In this document: in pieces, positions 18,379-29,132 of the stretch
Layout of the letters: each line of letters begins with the position of its first letter
Numbering within the stretch: the first letter of the stretch is position 1
Assembly (NCBI GenBank): GCA_902541285.1
Contig: CACBQD010000001.1
Span: 28,351-92,350, forward strand
Direction: 5' to 3'
DNA from: an uncultured Pelagibacteraceae bacterium
Lineage (GTDB): Bacteria > Pseudomonadota > Alphaproteobacteria > Pelagibacterales > Pelagibacteraceae
Length of the DNA: 64,000 nt
Notes under the pieces: generated by a model
Databases searched by the model: none
What the model was told of the DNA's origin: nothing
The model's input: the letters and a program-made list of their open reading frames with translations, nothing else
Program-made: the position numbers and the translations under genes

Positions 18379-18433
18379 GAATTTATTTGGGTTGGAATGA
18401 TTACATTCGCATTACTAGTACGCCAATACTCAC
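18379..18433 (-). pseudogene. Degraded duplicate of the groEL 3' end
   Basis: After terminator copy 1 the sequence GATTACATTC, then GCATTAC, matches the groEL stop region (GATTACATTC at 18537-18546). Read on the minus strand it ends ATG-CGA-ATG-TAA, against ATG-GGA-ATG-TAA in groEL, with a diverged segment before it. Terminator and tail are in the same order and orientation in both copies, about 137 bases apart. It is best explained as a tandem duplication of the groEL end or the remnant of a second groEL. Confidence 0.5.
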
Positions 18434-18482
18434 TTATTTGAGAAGTTCATTGCAAAGTTCACTGCAAATTTTTATGACGAGC

Positions 18483-18513
18483 AAAAAAAAAGGGCAGTAA
18501 AAACTGCCCTTTT
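18483..18513 (-). terminator. Rho-independent terminator of groEL
   Basis: A perfect 10-base stem (18488-18497 with 18504-18513; core GGGCAG/CTGCCC) and 6-base loop is followed, in the groEL direction, by a run of nine T on the transcript strand (18483-18491). It starts about 25 bases after the groEL stop, the expected place. Confidence 0.8.
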
Positions 18514-18538
18514 AGAATTTTTAAATGAGTGAGAACGA

Positions 18539-20206
<1,668 letters not shown>

Positions 20207-20213
20207 TTATTAT

Positions 20214-20507
20214 TTATTTACCTGTTGCAATACCCATAATGTCAGATTCTTTCATTATGCTGTACTCTTTACCATCAATTTTAACTTCTGTTCCTGACCA
20301 CTTACCAAATAAAACTTTGTCACCTACTTTAACGTCCATAGGTATTAGTTTTCCATCTTCAGTTTTTGCACCTCCGCCGACAGCAACAACTTTACCTTCT
20401 TGAGGTTTTTCTTGAGCTGTATCTGGAATAATTATGCCACCTGCAGTTTTTTCGCTGCTATCTAAAACTTCTATTAAAACACGGTCATGTAACGGTTTAA
20501 ACTTCAT
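20214..20507 (-). CDS. groS: Co-chaperonin GroES (10 kDa)
   Basis: The 97-residue protein is full length: [37 protein letters not shown] includes the mobile loop (about 17-34) that docks on GroEL, and [20 protein letters not shown] is the conserved C-terminal half. It caps the GroEL cavity as a heptamer. It is first in the groES-groEL operon. A GGAG ribosome site lies close before its start (complement of ctcc at 20515-20518). Confidence 0.98.
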   Translation of the reverse strand: MKFKPLHDRVLIEVLDSSEKTAGGIIIPDTAQEKPQEGKVVAVGGGAKTEDGKLIPMDVKVGDKVLFGKWSGTEVKIDGKEYSIMKESDIMGIATGK

Positions 20508-20533
20508 ACGAATTCTCCTTTAAATTAGCAGTC

Positions 20534-20562
20534 ATATAGAGATATATTTAATAATTTTCAAG
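20534..20562 (-). promoter_or_regulatory. Candidate sigma32 heat-shock promoter of groES-groEL
   Basis: On the minus strand CTTGAAA (complement of 20556-20562) is followed after 16 bases by CTATAT (complement of 20534-20539). This resembles the alphaproteobacterial RpoH pattern CTTGAA-N-CYTATNT, and lies 27 bases before the groES start. The -35 element is half of a perfect 14-base palindrome TTCAAGATCTTGAA (20557-20570). No CIRCE inverted repeat (TTAGCACTC) is visible, so sigma32 rather than HrcA control is likely. Confidence 0.5.
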
Positions 20563-20629
20563 ATCTTGAATAAAAATTATGGTCTAAAAAACTCAAGAAT
20601 TAAGCTTATTTTTAAGCTATACCTCAGGT

Positions 20630-21445
20630 ATGCCCCAAAACTTAGATAAAGATGGATTAAAGTCTTTAATAAACAGTTACGAATTATTTTTTATCGACAT
20701 ATGGGGAGTGATCCATAACGGATTACAAATTTTTGAGGATTCTGTTGAAGTATTAGAAAATTTAAAAAAAAATAATAAAGAGTTTGTATTACTTACCAAT
20801 GCACCACGACCGAATTCTACAGTTATTGATTTTTTGAAAAAAATGGGACTTAAGAAATTTTATGAAGATGTATACACCTCTGGAGAAGCTTCATTAAAAT
20901 ATTTAATGCAAAATTTTCTAAATTCAAAATTTTATCATATAGGACCACCAAGAGATTTTGACTTATTTAAAAGATTTGAACAAAATAAAGTTAGCAATAT
21001 TAATCAAGCTGATTATTTTATTTGTACAGGGTTATTTGAAGATCATGAGACAAAACTTGAATATTATAAAGATTTACTTAAGAAATTTTCAAATAAAAAA
21101 TTTGTGTGTACCAATCCAGATTTAATTGTTGATAGAGGAGATGTTAGGGAGTTTTGTGCTGGATCAGTTGCGAAAATATTTGAAGAAATTGGCGGAAAAG
21201 TAATTTACTTTGGAAAACCTCATCCTCCAGTTTATAATTTATCTGCTAACATAAATGGTAAAAATGTTTTATGTATCGGAGATAATATGAATACAGATAT
21301 AAAAGGAGCTAATGTTCAAAATTTTGACAATCTGCTAATTACGAGTGGTATACATAAAAAAGAATTAAGTAGTTTTAATATCGATAAATTAGAAAAAAAA
21401 TATGGAGTGAGCGTGAATTACACTCAAACAAAATTAAAATGGTGA
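20630..21445 (+). CDS. HAD-superfamily class IIA hydrolase (TIGR01459-like)
   Basis: The 271-residue protein is a NagD-type HAD phosphatase. Motif I reads FFIDIWGVIHNG (the nucleophile Asp followed by Trp-Gly-Val), motif II LLTNAPRP, the Lys of motif III lies in YFGKPHPPVY, and motif IV is CIGDNMNTDIKGA. The C2-type cap between motifs II and III fits the alphaproteobacterial TIGR01459 group. The substrate is unknown, but the gene overlaps ribF by 7 bases, which hints at a phosphate-ester reaction tied to flavin metabolism; this is inference. Confidence 0.85.
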   Translation: MPQNLDKDGLKSLINSYELFFIDIWGVIHNGLQIFEDSVEVLENLKKNNKEFVLLTNAPRPNSTVIDFLKKMGLKKFYEDVYTSGEASLKYLMQNFLNSKFYHIGPPRDFDLFKRFEQNKVSNINQADYFICTGLFEDHETKLEYYKDLLKKFSNKKFVCTNPDLIVDRGDVREFCAGSVAKIFEEIGGKVIYFGKPHPPVYNLSANINGKNVLCIGDNMNTDIKGANVQNFDNLLITSGIHKKELSSFNIDKLEKKYGVSVNYTQTKLKW

Positions 21446-22365
21446 ACAAAATTAAAATCTACAAAAATTTCAAAATTTTAAGAAAACATCAAAATGCGAT
21501 GTTATTAATTGGCAATTTTGATGGGTTACATCTGGGCCATCAGAGATTATTCAAAGAAGCAAAAAAATATAAAAAAAAATATAATTCAAAAATTGGAGTA
21601 GTGACTTTTGATCCAATACCAAAAATGTATTTTAATAAAGGTATTACGAATTATCGACTTTCAAATCTTAATCAAAAAAGTAAATATTTTAGTGATTATA
21701 ATGTAGATTTTTTAATAAATAAAAAATTTGATAAAAAATTCTCTAAAATATCCTGTCATAACTTTATTAAAAATATTTTATGCAAAAAGTTAAATGCAGA
21801 TTATATCTTCGTTAGTAATAATTTTAGATTTGGTAATAAAAGAGAGGGAGACGTAAATCTATTAAAAAGATTTCAAAAAAAATATAATTACAAATTAATT
21901 AACCCAAAACCGTTATATAAGAAAAATAAAATTATTTCCTCAACATTAATAAGAAAATTAATTGAAAACGGTAATTTAAAAATTGCAAATCAACTTTTAT
22001 CTAGAAATTGGTCAATAGAAGGTGTTGTTGAAAAAGGTAGAATGATGGGTAGAAAAATCGGCTTCCCCACATGCAACATAAATATAAAAAATTATGTAAT
22101 ACCAAAAGTAGGAGTTTATTCAGTAGATGTTTATATCGAAAAAAACAGAAAAAGGATTAAAGGAATAGCAAATATCGGTTATAGACCTACTTTTAATCAA
22201 AAAAAATTATTATTAGAGGTAAATTTATTTAAATTTTCTGGAAATCTTTATAATAAAAATCTAACTATTAATTTTACAAAATTTATTAGAGGAGAAACAA
22301 AATTTAAAAATATTGATGCTTTAAAAAAACAGATAAAGAAGGATATTAAAGTTGCTAAAAGATAA
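21439..22365 (+). CDS. ribF: Bifunctional riboflavin kinase/FAD synthetase
   Basis: The 308-residue protein makes FMN from riboflavin and then FAD. The N-terminal adenylyltransferase domain has the nucleotidyl-transferase motif GNFDGLHLGHQ (25-35) and SSTLIRKLIENG; the C-terminal kinase domain has GRKIGFPTCNI and GVYSVDVYI. Both domains are complete. It overlaps the upstream HAD gene by 7 bases and is followed 6 bases later by ileS, the arrangement ribF-ileS-lspA that is common in bacteria. Confidence 0.95.
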   Translation: MVNKIKIYKNFKILRKHQNAMLLIGNFDGLHLGHQRLFKEAKKYKKKYNSKIGVVTFDPIPKMYFNKGITNYRLSNLNQKSKYFSDYNVDFLINKKFDKKFSKISCHNFIKNILCKKLNADYIFVSNNFRFGNKREGDVNLLKRFQKKYNYKLINPKPLYKKNKIISSTLIRKLIENGNLKIANQLLSRNWSIEGVVEKGRMMGRKIGFPTCNINIKNYVIPKVGVYSVDVYIEKNRKRIKGIANIGYRPTFNQKKLLLEVNLFKFSGNLYNKNLTINFTKFIRGETKFKNIDALKKQIKKDIKVAKR

Positions 22366-22371
22366 AATATC

Positions 22372-25125
22372 ATGAGCAAGGAACATATAAATCTACCTAA
22401 AACAAAATTCTCAATGAAGGCAAATCTGCCAAACAAGGAGCCAAATTACATTGAATTTTGGAAGAAAATTGACCTTTACAATTTGTTAAGACAAAAAAGT
22501 AAAGGGCAAGAAAAATTTGTACTCCATGATGGGCCTCCATATGCCAATGGCAATATTCACATGGGTACCGCTTTGAATAAAATTTTAAAAGATATAATTA
22601 CAAAATTTCATCAAATGGATGGCAAGGACTCAGTTTATGTTCCGGGTTGGGATTGTCATGGGTTACCTATTGAGTGGAAAATTGAAGAACAATACAAAAA
22701 GAATAAAAAAAACAAAAATGATGTTCCAATAATTGAATTCAGAAAAGAATGTAGGGAGTTTGCAAATAAATGGATAGATATCCATAAGGGAGAATTTACA
22801 AGACTTGGGGTAATAGGTGATTGGGAAAATTACTATTCAACAATGTCATTTGATGCTGAAGCCCAAATAGTTAGAGAACTTGGAAAATTTCTTAAAGAAG
22901 GAAGCCTTTATAGAGGTTACAAGCCAGTTCTTTGGTCAACTGTTGAAAAAACAGCTTTAGCGGATGCAGAGGTTGAATACATGGATCATGTTTCAGATAC
23001 GATTTATGCAGCATTCAAAGTGAAAGTTTCAAAATTAGATATAATTAATGGTGCTGATGTAATAATTTGGACGACAACTCCATGGACTATTCCTGCAAAT
23101 AAAGCTTTAGCTTACAATGCTGGCCTAAAATATCTTTTGCTTGAGATAAATGATAACAAAAATTTTGTCGACAGAAAAATAGTAATTGCAAACGACCTAC
23201 TAGAACCTTTTAAAAAAGATACTTCTATTGAAAATATAAAAGTTTTAAACGAATTTTTAGGAAAAGATTTAAAAGGTACAATTTGTAGCCATCCATTTTC
23301 TAAAATGGGATATGATTATGATATACCAATGTTAGAAGCTAATTTTGTTACTACTGAACAAGGTACGGGTATCGTACACTGCGCCCCTAGTCATGGGCCA
23401 GATGATTTCAATCTTTGTTTAAATAATAATATTAAAGCAATTGAAACAGTTGATGGTGATGGAAAATATACAAATGAAATTAAACATTTTGAAGGTTTAC
23501 ATATTTTTAAGGCAAATAACTTAATTATTGAAAAATTAAATGAGCAAAGAAATTTAGTAACAAACGGAAAACTTACTCACTCTTATCCTCATTCTTGGAG
23601 ATCAAAAGCTCCTCTAGTTCATAGAGCAACTCCACAATGGTTTATTTCTATGGAAAGCCATGGATTAAGAGATAAAGCATTAAAAGCCATCGATAATACA
23701 GATTTTTATCCTTCCAAAGGAAAAGAAAGAATAAAATCAATGATTGAAACTAGACCTGATTGGTGTGTATCAAGACAGAGAGTTTGGGGTGTTCCGCTAC
23801 CGATTTTTATTTCAAAAAAAACAGGTGAAGTTTTAGTTGATGATGAAGTCTTTGAAAATATCGCAAAAATTTACGAAAAAGAAGGTTCTGATTGTTGGTT
23901 TAATGAAGATTATCAGATATTTCTTGGAGATAAGTATAAAGCAGAAGATTATGAAAAATTATCAGATATAGTTGAGGTTTGGTTTGATAGTGGATCCACT
24001 CATTCTTTTGTCTTAGAAAAAAGAGATGACCTTAAATGGCCTGCATCGATGTATTTAGAGGGTTCAGATCAACATAGAGGATGGTTTCATTCTTCATTAC
24101 TAGAGTCATGCGGAACAAGAGGTGTTGCTCCATTTGAAAGCATTCTTTCTCATGGTTTTGTCGTAGATGGGAAAGGTCTAAAAATGTCAAAATCAACAGG
24201 TAACGTAATTGCTCCACAAGATATACTTAAAAAATATGGAGCCGATATATTAAGAATTTGGGTTGCATCTTCAAATTATGCTGAGGATCTTAGAATAGAT
24301 TATTCAATTTTAGATCAACACGCAGAGTCTTATAGAAAAATTAGAAACACGTTCAGATATCTTTTAGGAAATATTCAAGATCAACATGAAAGTCTTGATT
24401 TTGAAAAAGTTAATTTTGAAAACTTTGACTCACTTGAAAAATTTATGCTTCACAGAATTTATATAATTAATGAAAATTTTAAAAACAATTTTAAAGTTTA
24501 TAATTTCCATAATTTGTACAAAGAGTTACTAAATTTTTGTACAGTAGAGCTTTCAGCTTTTTATTTCGATATCAGGAAAGATACTTTGTATTGTGAGGCT
24601 TTAAATTCCAATAAAAGAAAGAACTGCATAACTCTTTTAAATATTATCTTACAGTGTCTTCTTAAATGGTTTGCACCAATATTATCATTTACAACTGAAG
24701 AAATTTATCAATTGGTTAAAAAAGATGAAGACAGCCAAAGCATACATTTACAAAATTTTGTTTCCGTTCCAAATTCTTGGAATAATAAGGAACTTAGCTC
24801 AGATTGGGAATATGTTAAAAAAATTAGAGATGAGGCAAATATTTCAATTGAAAACATGAGAGCTGAAAAATCAATTGGTTCAAGTTTAGAAGCAATGATT
24901 GAAATAAAGTTAAATAAAGAATTTTATGATAAGGCAAAAAATATCAATTTTTCTGAAATTTGTATAACCTCATCTGCATCTGTAATTAAAGATGAAAATC
25001 AAAAAAATAGTATTGATGTAGTTGCAAAAAAAGCTCAAGGAAATAAATGCCCTATTTGTTGGAAAATTTTTGAAACGGGTTGTGAAAGACCAAATTGCGG
25101 ACTTTTAAATATAAATGGGAAATGA
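22372..25125 (+). CDS. ileS: Isoleucyl-tRNA synthetase
   Basis: The 917-residue class I synthetase attaches isoleucine to its tRNA. Signature motifs are intact: the HIGH box as GNIHMG (about 60-65), KMSKS as LKMSKSTGNV, the editing-domain motif TTTPWTIPAN, and WFDSGSTH. The C-terminus holds a zinc-binding cluster CPIC...CERPNC within the last 25 residues, so this is the bacterial zinc type. It overlaps lspA by 11 bases. Confidence 0.98.
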   Translation: MSKEHINLPKTKFSMKANLPNKEPNYIEFWKKIDLYNLLRQKSKGQEKFVLHDGPPYANGNIHMGTALNKILKDIITKFHQMDGKDSVYVPGWDCHGLPIEWKIEEQYKKNKKNKNDVPIIEFRKECREFANKWIDIHKGEFTRLGVIGDWENYYSTMSFDAEAQIVRELGKFLKEGSLYRGYKPVLWSTVEKTALADAEVEYMDHVSDTIYAAFKVKVSKLDIINGADVIIWTTTPWTIPANKALAYNAGLKYLLLEINDNKNFVDRKIVIANDLLEPFKKDTSIENIKVLNEFLGKDLKGTICSHPFSKMGYDYDIPMLEANFVTTEQGTGIVHCAPSHGPDDFNLCLNNNIKAIETVDGDGKYTNEIKHFEGLHIFKANNLIIEKLNEQRNLVTNGKLTHSYPHSWRSKAPLVHRATPQWFISMESHGLRDKALKAIDNTDFYPSKGKERIKSMIETRPDWCVSRQRVWGVPLPIFISKKTGEVLVDDEVFENIAKIYEKEGSDCWFNEDYQIFLGDKYKAEDYEKLSDIVEVWFDSGSTHSFVLEKRDDLKWPASMYLEGSDQHRGWFHSSLLESCGTRGVAPFESILSHGFVVDGKGLKMSKSTGNVIAPQDILKKYGADILRIWVASSNYAEDLRIDYSILDQHAESYRKIRNTFRYLLGNIQDQHESLDFEKVNFENFDSLEKFMLHRIYIINENFKNNFKVYNFHNLYKELLNFCTVELSAFYFDIRKDTLYCEALNSNKRKNCITLLNIILQCLLKWFAPILSFTTEEIYQLVKKDEDSQSIHLQNFVSVPNSWNNKELSSDWEYVKKIRDEANISIENMRAEKSIGSSLEAMIEIKLNKEFYDKAKNINFSEICITSSASVIKDENQKNSIDVVAKKAQGNKCPICWKIFETGCERPNCGLLNINGK

Positions 25126-25612
25126 AAAATTAAATAAACTTCTTATAGGTTTTATAATTTTAGTTTTTTGTTTTGGTTTAGATAGACTATCAAAAATTTA
25201 TATTCTAAATATTTTAAATAATGAAGGACAAGTTGATTTTTATATAAATCAATTTTTAAATATTTATTTAGTTTGGAATACAGGTATAGGATTTGGTTTA
25301 TTTTCTTCAGAAGATCAAATTTTCTATAACATCTTTACTACAATTATAGTTATTATAAACTTGGTAATATTGTATTTCGCTTTGATTGAATCAAAAATTA
25401 AATCATTTTTTTTAATGATGATATTAGGAGGTTCTTTAGGAAACTTATTTGATCGAGTTTATTACAGAGCTGTTCCAGACTTTATAGATTTAAATTATGC
25501 AGGATATCATTGGTTTATTTTTAATGTAGCTGACATATTTATAACAATTGGTATTATATGCCTTATTTTATCTGAATTTATATTCTATAAAAAAAAAGAT
25601 GAAAAAAATTAA
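25115..25612 (+). CDS. lspA: Prolipoprotein signal peptidase II
   Basis: The 165-residue inner-membrane aspartyl protease removes the signal peptide of lipoproteins after diacylglyceryl transfer. It has four membrane helices. The two catalytic Asp lie in the conserved segments LGNLFDRV and FNVADIFITIG, and NTGIGFGLF is the family's conserved loop. It overlaps ileS upstream and the likely start of the downstream lipoprotein gene by 14 bases. Confidence 0.95.
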   Translation: MGNEKLNKLLIGFIILVFCFGLDRLSKIYILNILNNEGQVDFYINQFLNIYLVWNTGIGFGLFSSEDQIFYNIFTTIIVIINLVILYFALIESKIKSFFLMMILGGSLGNLFDRVYYRAVPDFIDLNYAGYHWFIFNVADIFITIGIICLILSEFIFYKKKDEKN

Positions 25613-25916
25613 ACTAAATTTAATCTTATTAATCGCTTTAGTGCCATTATTAACTTTTTGTGGCGGAGTTAGAGATGCTTTAGAAGGTGAAAAAAGATCT
25701 GAACAAAGTGATGAATTCTTGGTTAAGAAAAAAAATCCATTACAAATGCCACCAGATATGAATAAACTTCCTAAACCAGGAGATGATTTAGAAGTAAGTA
25801 GTCAACCAAATAATGAAGAAGTCAAAGATTTACTGAAAATAAATGACGATGATAATTCCGAAGATTCAAGTAGTGGCTCAGATTTATTAAATAATATGAA
25901 AAAGAAAATCCAGTAA
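25599..25916 (+). CDS. DUF3035/BamF-like lipoprotein
   Basis: Starting at ATG 25599 gives a 105-residue protein with a lipoprotein-type signal (MKKIKLNLILLIALVPLLTFC) and Cys21 as the lipidation site; an ATG 51 bases upstream is open but would bury the signal inside a polar leader, so I prefer 25599. The mature part matches the DUF3035 pattern (DEFLVKKKNPLQMPPDMNKLPKPG), a family linked in alphaproteobacteria to the outer-membrane beta-barrel assembly machine as BamF. The -1 lipobox position is Phe, which is unusual. The acidic Ser/Asp-rich C-terminus looks unstructured. It lies directly behind lspA, whose enzyme would process it. Confidence 0.78.
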   Translation: MKKIKLNLILLIALVPLLTFCGGVRDALEGEKRSEQSDEFLVKKKNPLQMPPDMNKLPKPGDDLEVSSQPNNEEVKDLLKINDDDNSEDSSSGSDLLNNMKKKIQ

Positions 25917-25919
25917 TTA

Positions 25920-27095
25920 ATGGAGACAAAACATATTATTTACAAAAATTTCAACAATAAAAATAAAAAATTAAATAAAAAAAAATTTAATAATTTTCTA
26001 AATTTTAAAATTTTAATTCAAAAATACCCTTTATTAAAATCTCTAACAAAAAATTATAATTATTCGTATAAAAAAAAATATTTACTAAATTTTAAAAAAT
26101 TTATCGAGTTTAATTTAATAGGTATGGGTGGATCTATTTTGGGTGCACAAGCTATATACGATTTCCTTAACTATAAAATCAAAAAAAAATTTTTCTTTTT
26201 TAACAACTTACAGAAATATAAAATTACAAAATCAAATAAAAAACGTTTAAATATAATTATATCAAAATCTGGAAATACTTTAGAAACATTATCAAATTTA
26301 AATCTGGTTTTAACGAAACAAAAAAAAAATAAAAATTTAATAATCACTGAAAATAAAAATAATATCCTAAGAGCTATGGCGAATAAACTAAAATCTGATG
26401 TAATAGACCATAAGAATTATATCGGGGGTAGGTACTCAGTATTATCTGAAGTTGGAATGGTTCCGGCAGAATTGATGGGTTTAAATGAAAAAAAATTTAA
26501 ACGATTAAATTATCTAATAAAAAATAAAACATTTATTAATTTTTTAATTGAAAATGTTTCTTCAATTCACTCAAATATTATTAAAGGAAAAAAAAATTGC
26601 GTAATTTTAAATTATGATGAAAAATTAAATAACTTTTTGAAATGGTATCAGCAATTATCTGCTGAAAGTTTAGGAAAAAAGGGTAAGGGCTTTTTTCCTA
26701 TAATCTCTACAGTGCCAAAGGACAATCATAGTCTTTTACAACTTTATTTAGATGGTCCAAAAAATAATTTTTTTAGTTTTTTTTTCACTAGAGAGAGAAG
26801 TCCACTTAAATTTAATAATGCATATTTAATTGATGGATTGGAGTACTTAAAAAAGAGCAGCTTAGATCAAGTGTTGTATGCTCAAAAAAAAGCTACGCAA
26901 AATGTATTTAATAAGAAAAAATTATCATTTAGAAGTTTTGAAATTAAAAATAAAAGTGAGGAAACTTTAGGTGAACTATTTACATTTTTTATTTTAGAAA
27001 CACTAATGCTGAGCTCCTTATTAAATGTAAATCCAATTAACCAACCTTCTGTTGAATTGATTAAAATAGAAACAAAAAAAATCCTAAAATTTTAA
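25920..27095 (+). CDS. pgi: Glucose-6-phosphate isomerase, short form
   Basis: The protein interconverts glucose 6-phosphate and fructose 6-phosphate. Sugar-isomerase motifs are present: GMGGSILGAQ, ISKSGNTLETL, the Glu-containing SEVGMVPAELMG, QLSAESLGKKGKGFFP and the C-terminal NQPSVELIK. At 391 residues it is well short of the roughly 550 of the E. coli enzyme and lacks the N-terminal part. The N-terminus is very Lys/Asn-rich. It starts 3 bases after the lipoprotein stop and overlaps convergent rsmD by 12 bases. Confidence 0.88.
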   Translation: METKHIIYKNFNNKNKKLNKKKFNNFLNFKILIQKYPLLKSLTKNYNYSYKKKYLLNFKKFIEFNLIGMGGSILGAQAIYDFLNYKIKKKFFFFNNLQKYKITKSNKKRLNIIISKSGNTLETLSNLNLVLTKQKKNKNLIITENKNNILRAMANKLKSDVIDHKNYIGGRYSVLSEVGMVPAELMGLNEKKFKRLNYLIKNKTFINFLIENVSSIHSNIIKGKKNCVILNYDEKLNNFLKWYQQLSAESLGKKGKGFFPIISTVPKDNHSLLQLYLDGPKNNFFSFFFTRERSPLKFNNAYLIDGLEYLKKSSLDQVLYAQKKATQNVFNKKKLSFRSFEIKNKSEETLGELFTFFILETLMLSSLLNVNPINQPSVELIKIETKKILKF

Positions 27096-27650
27096 TTTAC
27101 CAAATATTATTTTTGATAAACCATATTTTTTTTCTCTAAGAACTTTAAAATCTTCTATAAAATTTTCTTTAAATTTCTTATTTCTATGTATTACTATTAA
27201 TGTACTTTTGTGAGCAATTTTTAAGTCTAAAATTTTCCTTAATAATTTATTTATATTTTTATCTCTAAATGGTGGATCCAAATAAATTAAATTAATTTTT
27301 TCATTATCTATATTTTCTTTAGAAATTTCATATGCATTTATTTCCCTGATGACCGAATCTTTATCAATTTCTAAGTCCTTAATGTTTTTTTCTAAAACTT
27401 TCAAAGAGGGTTTGTAATTTTCAAAAAAAAAAACTTTTTTTACTCCTCTAGACAAACATTCAATGCCAAACGAACCAGAACCGGAAAATAAATCCAAAAC
27501 TACATCATTTTTGAATTTAATTTTTTCATTCTTAGAATGCTCTAAAATATTAAATATCGACTCTCTAACCATATCCTTTAAAGGTCTTGTTGTTTTATCT
27601 GTAGGATTATGAATTAATTTCCCTCTTAGTTTTCCACCAATTACTCTCAT
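27084..27650 (-). CDS. rsmD: 16S rRNA (guanine-966 N2)-methyltransferase
   Basis: The 188-residue protein has the RsmD order of motifs: N-terminal MRVIGGKLRGKLI, then RPLKDMVRESIFNIL, the SAM loop LDLFSGSGSFGIE (about 50-62) and the catalytic LDPPF. It methylates G966 of 16S rRNA in the assembled 30S subunit. It is translationally coupled to purD upstream (4-base overlap ATGA) and its 3' end overlaps pgi on the other strand by 12 bases. Confidence 0.93.
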   Translation of the reverse strand: MRVIGGKLRGKLIHNPTDKTTRPLKDMVRESIFNILEHSKNEKIKFKNDVVLDLFSGSGSFGIECLSRGVKKVFFFENYKPSLKVLEKNIKDLEIDKDSVIREINAYEISKENIDNEKINLIYLDPPFRDKNINKLLRKILDLKIAHKSTLIVIHRNKKFKENFIEDFKVLREKKYGLSKIIFGKLKF

Positions 27651-28912
27651 TTATCTATGACTTTATGACCTATATCTGATCTATAAAAACCACCTTCCCA
27701 ATTCAATTTATTAATCTGATTGATGATTTCTTTTCTACTTGATAAATAATTATCTGAGATATTCACAAAATTTATTACCCTACCTCCAACTGCTACAATT
27801 TTGTTTCCAGAACTTTTTGTTCCAGCATGAAAAATAAAATTTTCTTTAGTTGATTTGAATTCTTTTAAATTTTTAATTTCAACATTCTTATTATATTTTT
27901 CAGGATATCCTTTTGAGCATAAAGCAATGCACATACTTTTTTTATTTTTCCATTTTATTTCGTGGGTCTTTAATTTTGAATTACAACAAGAATTTATTAT
28001 TTCCAATAAATCACTTTCAACCAAAGGTAATATAGTTTGGCATTCAGGATCACCCATCCTGACATTGTATTCAATTAGGTATGGTTCATTACTTTTTATC
28101 ATTAAGCCAGCATATAAAAAACCAACGTACTTCTCATTCATTTCACTTATAGCTTTTAACGTTGGCTCAATTATTTTGTTTAAAATTTTATTCTCTAAAT
28201 CATCATTAATTAAGCTTGAAGGTGAATAAGCTCCCATACCTCCTGTATTTTTTCCAGTATCACCCTCACCAACTCTTTTATGGTCTTGAGCTGTATTAAA
28301 AGTTTTATAACTAATTCCATCTGAAATAATAAAAAAACTCATCTCATCACCTTCTAGGAATTCTTCAATTAATACTTGATCTGCTTTCCCAAATTTACCG
28401 TCAAATATTTCATTAACAGCAGTTTTAGCCTCATCAACATTTTGACAAATATAAACACCTTTACCTGCAGCAAGAACATCTGCTTTTACAACAAGAGGAA
28501 AATTAGATGACGATAAAAATATAAATGAGTCTTCTTTGGATTTACAAATTTTAAATTTAGCAGTTGGTATGTTAAATTTCTCACAAATTTGTTTTGTAAA
28601 TATTTTTGAGCCTTCTAATTGAGCTACTTTTTTTCTAGGACCAAAAACTTTAATATTTTTTGACTCTAGGAAATCTACTATTCCTTCCACTAATGGTTTT
28701 TCTGGACCAACAATCACTAATTCGATTTGTTCTTTCTTAATAAAATTATACAAATCTTGAAAATTTTCCAAATTTAAATCAATATTTACTGATATTTCTT
28801 CGGTACCAGCATTACCTGGTATTGAATATATTTTTGTTATTTTTTTTGAATTATTTAAGTGATGAACTAGAGCATGTTCTCGTCCTCCACTTCCAATAAT
28901 TGCAATTTTCAT
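27647..28912 (-). CDS. purD: Phosphoribosylamine-glycine ligase
   Basis: The 421-residue ATP-grasp enzyme makes glycinamide ribonucleotide, the second step of purine synthesis. Visible motifs are GSGGREHALVHHL at the start, LVVKADVLAAGKGVYIC (ATP-grasp loop), DHKRVGEGDTGKNTGGMGAYSP and EYNVRMGDPECQ. Length is standard. It overlaps rsmD by 4 bases downstream and is divergent from a DUF2093 gene with only 22 bases between the start codons, so the two promoters must overlap each other or the genes. Confidence 0.97.
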   Translation of the reverse strand: MKIAIIGSGGREHALVHHLNNSKKITKIYSIPGNAGTEEISVNIDLNLENFQDLYNFIKKEQIELVIVGPEKPLVEGIVDFLESKNIKVFGPRKKVAQLEGSKIFTKQICEKFNIPTAKFKICKSKEDSFIFLSSSNFPLVVKADVLAAGKGVYICQNVDEAKTAVNEIFDGKFGKADQVLIEEFLEGDEMSFFIISDGISYKTFNTAQDHKRVGEGDTGKNTGGMGAYSPSSLINDDLENKILNKIIEPTLKAISEMNEKYVGFLYAGLMIKSNEPYLIEYNVRMGDPECQTILPLVESDLLEIINSCCNSKLKTHEIKWKNKKSMCIALCSKGYPEKYNKNVEIKNLKEFKSTKENFIFHAGTKSSGNKIVAVGGRVINFVNISDNYLSSRKEIINQINKLNWEGGFYRSDIGHKVIDK

Positions 28913-28934
28913 TTAGTAAATATATATCTTAAAT

Positions 28935-29132
28935 ATGTTAAATAAGTTAGCTAAATTAAAATACTTAGCAAATAATTTTGAGATCATTGAAGATGGTGAT
29001 CATGTGATTTGTGCTATCTCACAAAAAAAAATACCGCTTGAAAACTTAAATTATTGGAACGTTGAAGAACAGGAAGCCTACTTTTCGTATGTTGAGGCCT
29101 CAATGAAAAGAGATTTATTAGATAAAAACTGA
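28935..29132 (+). CDS. DUF2093 small protein
   Basis: The 65-residue protein matches the DUF2093 pattern: NNFEIIEDGDHVICAISQ, then IPLENLNYWNVEEQEAYFS. The family is restricted mainly to alphaproteobacteria and has no known function. The single Cys and the ordered beta-rich start suggest a small folded cytoplasmic domain. It lies 22 bases from divergent purD and its stop directly abuts the stop of lpxL with no spacer. Confidence 0.85.
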   Translation: MLNKLAKLKYLANNFEIIEDGDHVICAISQKKIPLENLNYWNVEEQEAYFSYVEASMKRDLLDKN

